DNA of 64,000 bases, taken from assembly GCA_963711495.1 (NCBI GenBank), contig CAVQEK010000009.1, forward strand, positions 310,001 through 374,000, in the 5' to 3' direction. Below the pieces are notes generated by a model. The model saw only the letters and a program-made list of their open reading frames with translations. It was not told the DNA's origin and did no database searches. Both the position numbers and the translations under genes were made by a program. This DNA is from CAVQEK01 sp963711495. GTDB lineage: Bacteria; Bacteroidota; Bacteroidia; Cytophagales; Cyclobacteriaceae. Below are positions 17,424 through 26,621 of this stretch, piece by piece (positions within the stretch are counted from its first letter, which is position 1; each line of letters opens with the position of its first letter).

Positions 17424-18107
17424 ATGGGTATCCCGAAAATAATTTTATCCACAAGTAATCCACAAAACCGGCTGAACAGTTGTAAACTTTCATTTTTACA
17501 GTGCTTTTTTACCCTTTGCATCATGGTCCCCATACAGGTTTTTGGTCAACAATCCATTGTCACGCACTATTCAGATGGTACTATTAAAGAAAAAGGTGAA
17601 AAAAAGGAGGGATTAAAAGAGGGATTATGGATATATTATTATCCGAACGGGACAATAAGTGCCGGGGAATCATATGATAATGGCAAGCTGTCGGGTATGG
17701 TATTTTATTATGATGAGAATGGCAATTTAACGGGCAAAGAACATTGGGAAAATGATGTTCAAACAGACAGTTCCATCTATTATTACCCCAACGGTCAAAT
17801 CGAAAAGCTGGGCATATTTAAAAATGGATTGTATCAAGGTACCTGGAAATTTTATTATGAGAATAGCCAGATTAAAAGAATTGGACACTATAAAGATGGA
17901 TTACCTTCAGGGCGCTGGAAATTTTACAATGAATCCGGAAATTTGATACAGGAGGGTGATTTCGAATCAGGCAAGGAAAACGGATTATGGAAATTTTATG
18001 ATGATCAGGGAAGATTGCGATATGAAGGGCACTACGATGAAGGTAAAAAAATAGGCCAATGGTATCAATACAATAGAAGAGGGAAAAAAAGGCCAATGAA
18101 ATATTAA
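17424..18107 (+). CDS. MORN-repeat (YwqK-type) exported protein
   Basis: The 227-aa protein has a signal-like segment (LSFLQCFFTLCIMVPIQVFGQ) and then about six repeats of the MORN_2 type, for example YYPNGTISAGE, YYDENGNLTGKE, YYPNGQIEKLG, YYENSQIKRIG, FYNESGNLIQEG and FYDDQGRLRYEG, each followed by GxWxFY. These repeats occur in proteins annotated as YwqK-like antitoxins and in exported Bacteroidota proteins; here the signal peptide suggests an envelope role, not an antitoxin. The IS inserted 12 nt after its stop, so the coding sequence is intact. Confidence 0.82.
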   Translation: MGIPKIILSTSNPQNRLNSCKLSFLQCFFTLCIMVPIQVFGQQSIVTHYSDGTIKEKGEKKEGLKEGLWIYYYPNGTISAGESYDNGKLSGMVFYYDENGNLTGKEHWENDVQTDSSIYYYPNGQIEKLGIFKNGLYQGTWKFYYENSQIKRIGHYKDGLPSGRWKFYNESGNLIQEGDFESGKENGLWKFYDDQGRLRYEGHYDEGKKIGQWYQYNRRGKKRPMKY

Positions 18108-18112
18108 GATCT

Positions 18113-18119
18113 GTTAATT
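18113..18119. repeat. Target-site duplication, left copy
   Basis: GTTAATT directly before the left end of the IS. The identical copy is at 19439-19445. Confidence 0.85.
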
Positions 18120-19438
18120 TGTAATAGCTCCGACTTGATCTGACAGTTCAAGGTGTTGGTTTTGAGTTTTCTTTAGGTATACCACTCCCAAAATGGTGAT
18201 AAGCAAGGGGCAAATAAAGCCCCTCGCCATTTCGGTCGGCAAGGTTATTCCTGGCAGGTTGGTCTCCACCAGAGCCTGCTTCCGCTTCACCTTGCGGTAA
18301 TAAAGGTACGAAATTTTCATTCTGCCGATCCAACAATTTTTCTTTCGCCAGATGTAAGGATTCTTCCCAGGTTTGTATTGGTGTTTTCCCAAAGCAGTAT
18401 TTGCCTGAATGGGGCCGGTCATGGTTGTATTGATCAATCCAAACATCCAGATCCTGCTGAAGTTCTTCAATATTGTGGTAGATCTTCTTTCTAAAAGCCA
18501 CCGCATAGAATTCGTCTTGTATGGTACGATGGAAGCGCTCACAAATGCCGTTGGTTTGAGGACTTTTGGCTTTTGTCTTACTATGGTCTATATCCTCAAT
18601 GGCCAAATAAAGCTGATATTCATGATGCTCCCTGGAGCCACAATATTCAGTGCCTCGATCAGTTAAAATTCGAAGTAACGGGATGTCATATTTTTCATAG
18701 AAAGGGATCACCCGATCGTTCAGTATATCTGCCGCTACTAATGCATTTTTCCTGTCATACAACTTAACATGGGCTGTTTTGGCATATGTATCGATAAATG
18801 TCTGCTGATAAATCCTGCCAACGCCCTTAATGGTTCCAACATAATAGGTGTCCTGGGCACCCAGGTAGCCCGGATGAAGTGTCTCTATCTCGCCCTGAGC
18901 CCGCTTCTCTTCCTTAGCCTTTTCCATGGCGGTAATTTGAGATTCAGTCAGTATCAATCCTTCTTGGGCAACTTTAGCCTCCAGAGCTTTGAGTCGCTTT
19001 CTGAAGGTCTCCAGATCATGTCGCAGCCAAACACAGCGCACACCACAGGGAGATATGAATACCCCTTCTTTCTTAAGTTCATTGGAGGCTCTTAATTGGC
19101 CATATGCAGGATATTCATATGCAATGGATACGACACGTTCTTCTATGGCTGGCTCAATGCGATTTTTGTGATTCGGTTGGCGGCGGCTAAGTTCAGCCAA
19201 TGCCATCTCTCCGCCTTGATCGTACAACTCTTTGTAGCGGTAAAAGCTATCTCGACTATATCCAAATATTTTACAGGCTTGGGATACATTGCCTAATTGT
19301 TCGGCTAAGTTGAGTAGTCCTAACTTAGTTTTGATTACTTTTGTCTCTGTATTCATTTCTGACAGTTTATGGGGTTAATGATTAAATTCCTCATTTAAAT
19401 TTAATCCCTAACTGTCAGATTAAGTCGTAACTACCACA
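18120..19438 (-). mobile_element. Complete IS481-like insertion sequence, 1319 bp
   Basis: The element has imperfect inverted ends of about 29 bp. The inner parts read CGACTTGATCTGACAGTT at the left and CGACTTAATCTGACAGTT (reverse strand) at the right; both ends begin TGT. It is flanked by a perfect 7-bp duplication GTTAATT (18113-18119 and 19439-19445). One transposase gene on the minus strand fills it. Ends starting TGT and a single DDE transposase of about 400 aa fit the IS481 family. The intact structure implies recent insertion; whether other copies exist cannot be seen here. Confidence 0.88.
18148..19356 (-). CDS. IS481-family transposase (DDE)
   Basis: The 402-aa protein starts with a helix-turn-helix (LGNVSQACKIFGYSRDSFYRYKELY, about 21-45) and has an integrase-core DDE domain: Asp169 (GAQDTYYVG), Asp233 (LTDRGTEY) and Glu273 (GICERFHRT), so the catalytic triad is complete and the spacing between the second Asp and Glu is 39. 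A C-terminal tail after HDRPHSGKYCFGKTPIQTW completes it. No frameshift or stop, so the element is probably active. Confidence 0.88.
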   Translation of the reverse strand: MNTETKVIKTKLGLLNLAEQLGNVSQACKIFGYSRDSFYRYKELYDQGGEMALAELSRRQPNHKNRIEPAIEERVVSIAYEYPAYGQLRASNELKKEGVFISPCGVRCVWLRHDLETFRKRLKALEAKVAQEGLILTESQITAMEKAKEEKRAQGEIETLHPGYLGAQDTYYVGTIKGVGRIYQQTFIDTYAKTAHVKLYDRKNALVAADILNDRVIPFYEKYDIPLLRILTDRGTEYCGSREHHEYQLYLAIEDIDHSKTKAKSPQTNGICERFHRTIQDEFYAVAFRKKIYHNIEELQQDLDVWIDQYNHDRPHSGKYCFGKTPIQTWEESLHLAKEKLLDRQNENFVPLLPQGEAEAGSGGDQPARNNLADRNGEGLYLPLAYHHFGSGIPKENSKPTP

Positions 19439-19445
19439 GTTAATT
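19439..19445. repeat. Target-site duplication, right copy
   Basis: GTTAATT directly after the right end of the IS, identical to 18113-18119. Confidence 0.85.
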
Positions 19446-19612
19446 GAATTTAACCATCATTCACTAAAAACATATAAAGTCTTATTTATAAAACAGCTTA
19501 AAATCAGCCTTTTGGTACGTTAAAGCCAGAGAACTTGCGTGATAATCTCATGGTTTCCATGTATCAATGGACCTTGAATGCTGTGCTGTCTTTATTGGAA
19601 TCGATAGAAAAA

Positions 19613-21856
19613 TTAGCCTTCATTAATTAGTACTTTTTTGGAATGATCGGTTTTAACCGCTGACATCTTGATCAGTTTCATTTCATTAATCAGGTTGGTG
19701 GCCCCTGCATATTTGTCAATTATAAATAATACATAGCGGATATCGACATTGATACACCGTTGTACCGCTGGTTCAAAAGCAACATCACTACTCATAGCTT
19801 CCCAATTGCCATCGAAAGCCACACCGATAAGTTCTCCTTTAGAATTTAAGACCGGACTTCCACTATTTCCTCCAGCGATATCGTTGTTGGTTATGAATGC
19901 TACATGCATCCGGCCATTTTCACCATATTGACCATAATTTTTATCCTCATACAATTCTTTCAATTTATTAGGAACAATAAATTCCGGATCTGAAGGATCT
20001 TCTTTTTCCATGACACCTTTCAGTGTGGTAAAATATTCATATTGAACCGCATCACGTGGGCTATAACTCAATACTCGGCCATAAGTAAGACGCATTGTGG
20101 AATTTGCATCGGGGTAAAAATCTTTATCGGGTTGCATTTCACGAAGTCCGCCAATGAACAGACGTCTGCCTTGGTCCAGTTTTTCCAGTGCAAGTCCTCT
20201 TTCAATGGAAATACTGCGGTATGCATCGTAGACCGAACTCGCAAACAGATAACCAGGATCATTCTCTAATACGGTTTTTTCAGGATTCGTCAGGAAAGTG
20301 TTCAATTTATTGGCATCCACGAGTATGGAGTTGTTGTAAATATAATTGGCCAATGACTGGAAATCCCCCTGTTTATCTACCTGAAAATCTTTGAAAAAGC
20401 GATCGTTAGGACCATGTGTGATTTCCACAGCGTCAAAAGCTTTAGGCTGAAATTCTTTCGGCACATCATGATAAAACATACTCAACAATGCCGCAAATTC
20501 CTTTTTGTCTGTATCAGGATTGTAATCCTTGAAAAAATCCTTGGCTACCTGGCGGCGATAGTCTAATTCTATTCCCAATTCATCCCAATTCACCTTTTGA
20601 GCAGAAAGCAATTGCAATATCGATCTGAAACGATAACCAAATTTGATCATTTCAATCCCAAACCCCGCCTCAAGAAGATAATAATAGGGAATGGAATACT
20701 TTTCAACATCCGGATAAGCAGAAGCAATCATGGCCACCGGATCTCCAAATTTATTTTCCCGGCTCTTTTTTGCTTTTAACCAGTCGGTGAATTTATCTTC
20801 CAGATTTTTTCTCTGATCGTATATATCAAATTTTTGTAATCCGTTAGAAAGGCCGATATAATATTTCCAATAATTACTCACTGCTGCATATTTTGCGGCG
20901 TAATCCAAACGTATTTTTTTGCTGGCGTCCATATCTTCTTTCATAATCTCGAGCCTTTTTTGACGTATTTTTACGCGCGTGGGATTGGATTTCTCCAAGG
21001 CAAGTTTCACGCCATAAGATGTGAGGTAGCGGTTGGTTGATCCTGGATATCCCAAAACCATTGCAAAATCTTTTTCCTGAACTCCTTCCAATGAGATGGG
21101 CAAAAAATATTTAGGTTTAAGCGGAATATTATCAGGCGAATATTTGGCTGGTTTGCCGTCAGGGCCTGTATATACCCTGAAAAGACTAAAATCCCCATTG
21201 TGACGAGGCCACATCCAATTATCTGTTTCACCTCCAAATTTACCGATCGATTCCGGTGGAGCTCCTACCAGTCGGACGTCATAGTAGGTTTCGTAGACAA
21301 ACATATAATATTCATTTCCTTCAAAAAATGGTTTTATCTCTATATCATAATCCGAATTGATTTTTGTGTCAGCGATAATGTCATCAATTGTACGACCAAT
21401 GACGTGCTGTCTTTCTGTTTCAGACATGTCGTCGCGCACATTTTTCAATACTTTTTTGGTGACATCATCCATACGAATTAAAAACTGCACATACAGTCCG
21501 GGATTGGCCAATTCCTGGTCTTTGGTGAATGACCAGAAGCCATTGGTGAGAAGGTCATTATTTTCAGTACTGTGACTTTGAATGTAGTCATAACCACAAT
21601 GGTGATTGGTCAACAACAAACCTTCTTTGGAAATTATTTCACCGGTACAAAAACCACCTCCCATACTGACAATGGCATCTTTTAGTGAGGAATGATTAAC
21701 ACTGTATATTTCTTCAGGGGTGAGTTGCAATCCACAATGCTCCATGTCTGTGTAGTTTAATCTGTCGATAAGGAGTGGGAGCCACATCCCTTCATCGGCC
21801 AGACACCTGGATGTCATACTCCACATCACCAGTACTACAATCGCCCATCTTTTCAT
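19613..21856 (-). CDS. S46 family dipeptidyl-peptidase (DPP7-like)
   Basis: The 747-aa exported enzyme starts with a signal peptide (MKRWAIVVLVMWSMTSRCLADEGMWLP). It has the S46 serine-protease triad: His85/86 in TNHHCGYDY, an Asp in GETDNWMWPRHNGDF and Ser in GGNSGSPVLN. The residue 18 after the Ser is Gly (AFDGNWE). In the family, Gly at this place marks DPP7 (broad or hydrophobic P1), while Arg marks DPP11 (Asp/Glu), so DPP7 type is more likely. These periplasmic enzymes release dipeptides for amino-acid feeding in Bacteroidota. It lies next to the IS but is intact. Confidence 0.92.
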   Translation of the reverse strand: MKRWAIVVLVMWSMTSRCLADEGMWLPLLIDRLNYTDMEHCGLQLTPEEIYSVNHSSLKDAIVSMGGGFCTGEIISKEGLLLTNHHCGYDYIQSHSTENNDLLTNGFWSFTKDQELANPGLYVQFLIRMDDVTKKVLKNVRDDMSETERQHVIGRTIDDIIADTKINSDYDIEIKPFFEGNEYYMFVYETYYDVRLVGAPPESIGKFGGETDNWMWPRHNGDFSLFRVYTGPDGKPAKYSPDNIPLKPKYFLPISLEGVQEKDFAMVLGYPGSTNRYLTSYGVKLALEKSNPTRVKIRQKRLEIMKEDMDASKKIRLDYAAKYAAVSNYWKYYIGLSNGLQKFDIYDQRKNLEDKFTDWLKAKKSRENKFGDPVAMIASAYPDVEKYSIPYYYLLEAGFGIEMIKFGYRFRSILQLLSAQKVNWDELGIELDYRRQVAKDFFKDYNPDTDKKEFAALLSMFYHDVPKEFQPKAFDAVEITHGPNDRFFKDFQVDKQGDFQSLANYIYNNSILVDANKLNTFLTNPEKTVLENDPGYLFASSVYDAYRSISIERGLALEKLDQGRRLFIGGLREMQPDKDFYPDANSTMRLTYGRVLSYSPRDAVQYEYFTTLKGVMEKEDPSDPEFIVPNKLKELYEDKNYGQYGENGRMHVAFITNNDIAGGNSGSPVLNSKGELIGVAFDGNWEAMSSDVAFEPAVQRCINVDIRYVLFIIDKYAGATNLINEMKLIKMSAVKTDHSKKVLINEG

Positions 21857-21921
21857 AAATTACTTTTTAATTTCCCCACAGATAACCTTTGAATAGAAAT
21901 AACAAAACTAAAAAATACGGC

Positions 21922-23385
21922 TTAAAATGCCGCTTTGATATTTAAATAAAGTGCTTTTTCACCAGCTATGTTAATTGAATATTCCCATCTCATAACGAAA
22001 TCATAAAAAGAAATTATATCCACACCAATGCCACCGCCAACAATATATTTATCGGTGAATCGCCGGTTTGTTGTATAATTTTCATAATTCGCAATATAGC
22101 CTTGATCAAAATTTAATGTTAAATATCCCGATATCGGAATGGTGTTAAACTGTTTTAACGGCATCATGGTGCCAAAATCATATTTCCAGGAAAAGAGTCT
22201 TTTTTTGAGGCTGTTGTTATTGATGATGTAGTGCTGGCCTTCAATCACATATATTTCATATCCGCGAATGAAATCGTCGCTATATCCTACTCCATTGTAA
22301 TTTCTATAGGGTTGTTTTTTGGGGGATGAGACCATGCCGGCCAGGTTGGTGGAAAAATAGAACTTTTTCCCAAGGTCGAAGTACTTGGAATAATGTACGG
22401 TTAATTTTAAGATGTTTACATCATTGTAAAAGCCCAATCCAGTTTGGGTGAGTCCGATTTTAAAATAATATCCAGACAACGGGTAATTCACATAATCGCG
22501 ATGATCGTTGGTGAAAGCATAATAAAATCCAAAATATCGCTGCTGATCTTTTCCGTCCAGAAAATAATTGGGATTGATTTGTACGATGGTATCTTTAACA
22601 AAAGTTGAAGACTGAAATAATCCGAACTGATGATAAGTATAAAATGAAGGCCGATAAGTTAGATAAGCACCATAACGAAATCTTTCTCTCAGTAAGTTGT
22701 CAGAATCTATAAAATTGAGTCTGTGTTCAATGGTTTGATAAGCAATGTTTTTATTTGTGCTGTAGTCACCATAAAACATCAGTCCTATTTTTTGCTTCCG
22801 ATCAATATAAGGTATTTGGTAAGAAAGTTGAAGTAATTTAGTATAACCGAATTGTGCCGTCAAACTCACCGTTTCATTGCGGCCTCTAAAATTAAATTGT
22901 TTCAGTTTGATGCCGTATTCTACCCGGCTCAGGTCCCTTTTTTGGTTAACCCACCATTCAGTAAAATTTCTGTCAGCCAAGCTGAATATCGGTACGGGAA
23001 AGAAATACCAACGCTCATTCACCCTAATGATGACATCCACCATGTCTTGGGAAAGATCGACTACTTCGATATCGGCCGTTAGAAATAAGCGGGTGTTGAG
23101 TATTTTTTTTCGGTCCGATTCCAACATTCCATCGAGGCGACTTCGGTCTAATTTCGCACCTTCGCTGATGTCCAGTTCCCGACGGATAATCCTTTCTTTA
23201 GTTTTGCGATTTCCAACGATAAAAATGCGGTCAATCGTTACGTAAGAAACAGGAACAGTATCGGATTCTGATGATTTAGGTGGTTTATTAGTTCGATCAT
23301 TTTTTGTCTGGGAGAAAGCCAAAAAAGGTATGCATTGAGATAGCATGTAGCATATGAAGAAATATATGAAGCCCGTCCTTTTCAC
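21922..23385 (-). CDS. BamA/TamA-like outer membrane barrel with one POTRA
   Basis: The 487-aa protein has a signal peptide (MKRTGFIYFFICYMLSQCIPFLAFSQ), one POTRA-like domain near 48-125 (IDRIFIVGNRKTKERIIRRELDISEG, then LNTRLFLTADIEVV), and a beta-barrel rich in aromatic strands with an RGY motif (FIRGYEIY), the counterpart of the loop-6 VRGF motif. The last residue is Phe. It belongs to the Omp85 superfamily but is short, with only one POTRA, so it is not BamA itself; a TamA- or Patatin/DUF-type accessory role is possible. It is 65 nt upstream of the S46 gene in transcription order. Confidence 0.82.
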   Translation of the reverse strand: MKRTGFIYFFICYMLSQCIPFLAFSQTKNDRTNKPPKSSESDTVPVSYVTIDRIFIVGNRKTKERIIRRELDISEGAKLDRSRLDGMLESDRKKILNTRLFLTADIEVVDLSQDMVDVIIRVNERWYFFPVPIFSLADRNFTEWWVNQKRDLSRVEYGIKLKQFNFRGRNETVSLTAQFGYTKLLQLSYQIPYIDRKQKIGLMFYGDYSTNKNIAYQTIEHRLNFIDSDNLLRERFRYGAYLTYRPSFYTYHQFGLFQSSTFVKDTIVQINPNYFLDGKDQQRYFGFYYAFTNDHRDYVNYPLSGYYFKIGLTQTGLGFYNDVNILKLTVHYSKYFDLGKKFYFSTNLAGMVSSPKKQPYRNYNGVGYSDDFIRGYEIYVIEGQHYIINNNSLKKRLFSWKYDFGTMMPLKQFNTIPISGYLTLNFDQGYIANYENYTTNRRFTDKYIVGGGIGVDIISFYDFVMRWEYSINIAGEKALYLNIKAAF

Positions 23386-23512
23386 ACAATAGCCTTCTTT
23401 AAAGATTAAAGCCTTCAGTTTATCCGGTAGATATAACCATCTTGCAGATTGGTATTAAAATAAATAATTTATTCCATAATAGGATCATCGGCATATGTTT
23501 TAAGTCCTGACT

Positions 23513-24658
23513 TCATTTTTTGGGTTGGAACTTCTTTAAATTCAGCAATACATAAATACCGATTAAAATGAGTGGTATGCTTAGCCATTGTCCCATGTTT
23601 AATGGTATTTTATTTTCGAATGGGACCTGGTTTTCTTTAACAAATTCATATATAAAACGCAAAGTAAAAATGGCGATCAGGAAAATCCCGAACAGTTTTC
23701 CTTCCATTAATTCACCCTTTTTCCCGGACCACAAATAAAAAAGGAGGAAAAATATCAGCAAAGAAGAAATGGACTCATAGAGTTGGGCAGGGTGCCGTGG
23801 AATAGCCTTGGTTTGAATTACGGCTTCTAAATTCCCATTACTTTGTTTGTTGATTTTATATTGAATAGGATGATCCACAGGTTCATCAATATGCAGCCGA
23901 ACATATTCATAACCGCTTAAAATAGTCTTAATATTTGATTTTACAATGGTTGATGCCATGTTTTCATCACGAACTTTATTACTGAAATCGACTATGATGT
24001 TAACAGGGACATGACCTTGTTCATCAACTTTTTCCGGAGGGTCCTTGGTTACGCTAACGTGATTTACTTCATTCATATATTCCAACCGTTCTACCACATC
24101 ACGTGCAAATACGACACCTTTGCCATTGTGGGTCGGAATGCCAATAATCTCAGAATTCACAAAATTTCCAAATCGGATCAGGCAACCCGTCAGCGCCACA
24201 CAAATCACAATACGATCTACCACATACAAGAAACTCTGACCTTCACGTTTTCTTTTTTTCCATACAAAATGCCATTTGAAAAGATTGATATCAATGAGAT
24301 AATTGGAATATAACCAAATCCCCGTGAGTATACCAATGGCTGCACCATGACTGGCCAGTCCGCCTTGCCAGGTCTCCAGTATGGTGATGGGGTCTTTTAG
24401 ATATCGCAAGGGTTCATAAAATAACACATGGCCTAATCTGGCGCCGATTATGGTGGCAATGATCATATAAAGTGTAAGAGAATCCACATCTTTGACCGGT
24501 TTGCTTTCTGTCCGGTAGATTTTATACATAATCTGCTGACTTATTACAAATCCAAGGGCAAACAGTAATCCATACCACCTGACAGGAATCCAGTTAATAC
24601 CGGGAAAGATTTCTGGGTTGGGTGACCAAATGATGAAATTTATGAGATGCATTTCCAA
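23513..24658 (-). CDS. lgt: Prolipoprotein diacylglyceryl transferase
   Basis: Lgt transfers diacylglycerol from phosphatidylglycerol to the Cys of prolipoproteins in the inner membrane. The signature residues are present: GARLGHVLFYEP, GGLASHGAAIG (His104), RFGNFVNSE (Arg162, Asn165) and PRHPAQLYE (Arg288, His289). The 381-aa protein is about 90-100 residues longer than E. coli Lgt, due to an insert at about 180-284 between NSEIIG and PRHPAQLYE, predicted to be soluble on the periplasmic side. Stand-alone gene; the lipoproteins of this window (DUF4136, adaptor, cytochrome) would be its substrates. Confidence 0.93.
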   Translation of the reverse strand: MEMHLINFIIWSPNPEIFPGINWIPVRWYGLLFALGFVISQQIMYKIYRTESKPVKDVDSLTLYMIIATIIGARLGHVLFYEPLRYLKDPITILETWQGGLASHGAAIGILTGIWLYSNYLIDINLFKWHFVWKKRKREGQSFLYVVDRIVICVALTGCLIRFGNFVNSEIIGIPTHNGKGVVFARDVVERLEYMNEVNHVSVTKDPPEKVDEQGHVPVNIIVDFSNKVRDENMASTIVKSNIKTILSGYEYVRLHIDEPVDHPIQYKINKQSNGNLEAVIQTKAIPRHPAQLYESISSLLIFFLLFYLWSGKKGELMEGKLFGIFLIAIFTLRFIYEFVKENQVPFENKIPLNMGQWLSIPLILIGIYVLLNLKKFQPKK

Positions 24659-24715
24659 AAATTTTTGGGCAAATATAAGTTTTTATCCAATAAACGATAG
24701 CCGATTATTTTTTAT

Positions 24716-26584
24716 TTACTCGTCCAGCATGGCAAGTTCATCCTGATATCCACTGGAAAGTATTGGGAAACGACACCATGTTCTGGGATCCACGTTGAAG
24801 TCATCCAGATGAAATGCCGGTGCGGTCCGTTCCCTTTTCCACTGATTACGACACCATAGCGAGAAGAATTTTTTGATATGGGCTTTAAGAATCAGGTCAT
24901 CTTCAAGATTTTTTTCTTTTAGCTTATGGTAAATCTCCAACGGAGAATGCCGGTCCCTAATGGCGAGTTTCTCTATTTCAACAATTACCCTGTAGGGCAT
25001 CAAATCTGTTTCATCAGTTTGTCGTTTATCTGGTGGCCGCAATTCAGCGGTTGGACTCAATGCATTTACAAGGCTGAGACTGCGATACTTAAGTTTTTTT
25101 TCTGCCCATTTAAGCCAATTGATAATAAAAAATTTATCCACAGCCGCAATGGGAGCAATACTGCCACTGGTATCACCATCCATAGTGGCATAGCCCACAT
25201 CTCCTTCACTACGGTTTGAAGTGACCAAAAGTAATGCATTCCGTATATTAGCCAGCATCCAAATGATGGGCGCTCTGGATCTGGACTGGATATTTTGCAT
25301 GGCGAGATCATCAGTATTCCAATCCAACTTACGACCAAGTGCTTTTTCAATTTTTGAGGAATAATTGTTCACTTCATCATCTATTAACCAATGATAAAAT
25401 TGCGCACCAATATCATCAGCCAGTTGTTTGGCAGATTGAAATGTTTCTTCGGACGAGTTGATCGTGCCCTGGTAGGCACAGGTCAAAAGTTTATGGGTCA
25501 GACTTTTGGCCAACCCGGATGGTTGAATTTTACTTAATTCATCAAACCAATTTGGGAAATGTATTAATTCCAATACTGATTGTAATCCCAATTCATGCAG
25601 GCTTCGCCTGACCATTTCTGAAACAAGAAGCGCACATGTCGAGGAATCTGCGCCTCCACTCAATGAAACCACAAAGCCTTTACTATGACTTTTCCTCAAA
25701 TAATCGAAAAGGGCCAGGGCTTCCGCCTGCGTGAAAATCTCGTTTTTATCCTCTTCTGGCACTGGTTTGCTTTTTAATGATACCGGCTCGCCGTCAAAAT
25801 CTATTTCTTGTTCTACAATGTTGAAATTCTTAAAAGAAAGCTTTCCATTGATGTTCAATACTTTTCCATGACCTGCGATCAATATTTCGCCATCGTAGAT
25901 CATTCTACCCGCTTCATTACCCAATAAGTTGGCATACAGATAATAACAAGAAAATTTCTCAGAAGCTTCAAGCGCTATATTTTCTCTTATTTTGGACTTG
26001 CCAAAAGCAAAATGGCTGGCACTGGGATTCAGTATTAGTTCGACTCCTCTTTCATTCAGCCGATATGCTGGTCGATTAGGCCGCCATGCGTCCTCACAAA
26101 TCTCAAAGCCTGTTTTCACCCCATATAAATCGTATGTGACATCACCAAATGGCACCGTAAAATCACCAATCTTTAGAATAACCTCACCGTTGGATTGCCA
26201 CGGTGTAAACCATCTTGGTTCATAGTGTACACCATCATTCGCTAAAAATTGCTTGGCAGAGATGCCAATGATCTTTTCATCCTGAACAACGGCGGCACAA
26301 TTATAAATGGTGTTGTCCAATTTCATGGGAAGTCCAATGGCTACAGTAATGTCCTTACACGCAGGGAGCAAGGTCAATAAAACATCTTTTGCTTTTTCAG
26401 GAAGCCAGGCACTTAGAAAAAGATCCTCACAGCCATAACCGGTAATACAAAGCTCTGGCAGACAAAGTATTTTAATATGTCTTTTTCGGGCTTCTTCAAT
26501 GGCTTCAATGATGTTGGAAGTGTTGTTTTTCCAGTCGATGGGAATCTGGTTGAGGGCTGCTCCTGCTATTTTGAGTTTTCTCAT
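24716..26584 (-). CDS. nadE: Glutamine-dependent NAD+ synthetase
   Basis: The 622-aa enzyme makes NAD+ from nicotinate adenine dinucleotide, ATP and glutamine. The N-terminal carbon-nitrogen hydrolase domain (about 5-280) carries the Glu in CLPELCITGYGCEDLF and the catalytic Cys in GFEICEDAWRP. The C-terminal synthetase domain holds the PP-loop VSLSGGADSSTCALLV and a DLMPYRVIVEIEKL segment. The fused glutaminase-synthetase form uses glutamine as donor; the ammonia-only form lacks the first domain. It is 37 nt from the rnc end on the same strand. Confidence 0.95.
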   Translation of the reverse strand: MRKLKIAGAALNQIPIDWKNNTSNIIEAIEEARKRHIKILCLPELCITGYGCEDLFLSAWLPEKAKDVLLTLLPACKDITVAIGLPMKLDNTIYNCAAVVQDEKIIGISAKQFLANDGVHYEPRWFTPWQSNGEVILKIGDFTVPFGDVTYDLYGVKTGFEICEDAWRPNRPAYRLNERGVELILNPSASHFAFGKSKIRENIALEASEKFSCYYLYANLLGNEAGRMIYDGEILIAGHGKVLNINGKLSFKNFNIVEQEIDFDGEPVSLKSKPVPEEDKNEIFTQAEALALFDYLRKSHSKGFVVSLSGGADSSTCALLVSEMVRRSLHELGLQSVLELIHFPNWFDELSKIQPSGLAKSLTHKLLTCAYQGTINSSEETFQSAKQLADDIGAQFYHWLIDDEVNNYSSKIEKALGRKLDWNTDDLAMQNIQSRSRAPIIWMLANIRNALLLVTSNRSEGDVGYATMDGDTSGSIAPIAAVDKFFIINWLKWAEKKLKYRSLSLVNALSPTAELRPPDKRQTDETDLMPYRVIVEIEKLAIRDRHSPLEIYHKLKEKNLEDDLILKAHIKKFFSLWCRNQWKRERTAPAFHLDDFNVDPRTWCRFPILSSGYQDELAMLDE

Positions 26585-26621
26585 TCAATGAAGGGGGTCA
26601 AAAACTGAAGTGCCAAATATA

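Noticed and set aside
17424..18107. Toxin-antitoxin pair based on YwqK-type naming
   Set aside because: The protein has a signal peptide, and no toxin-like partner lies next to it; the adjacent small gene is divergent and not toxin-like.
18409..18666. Several 60-108 codon frames on the strand opposite the transposase (18409-19296)
   Set aside because: Shadow frames of the transposase gene; no independent evidence.
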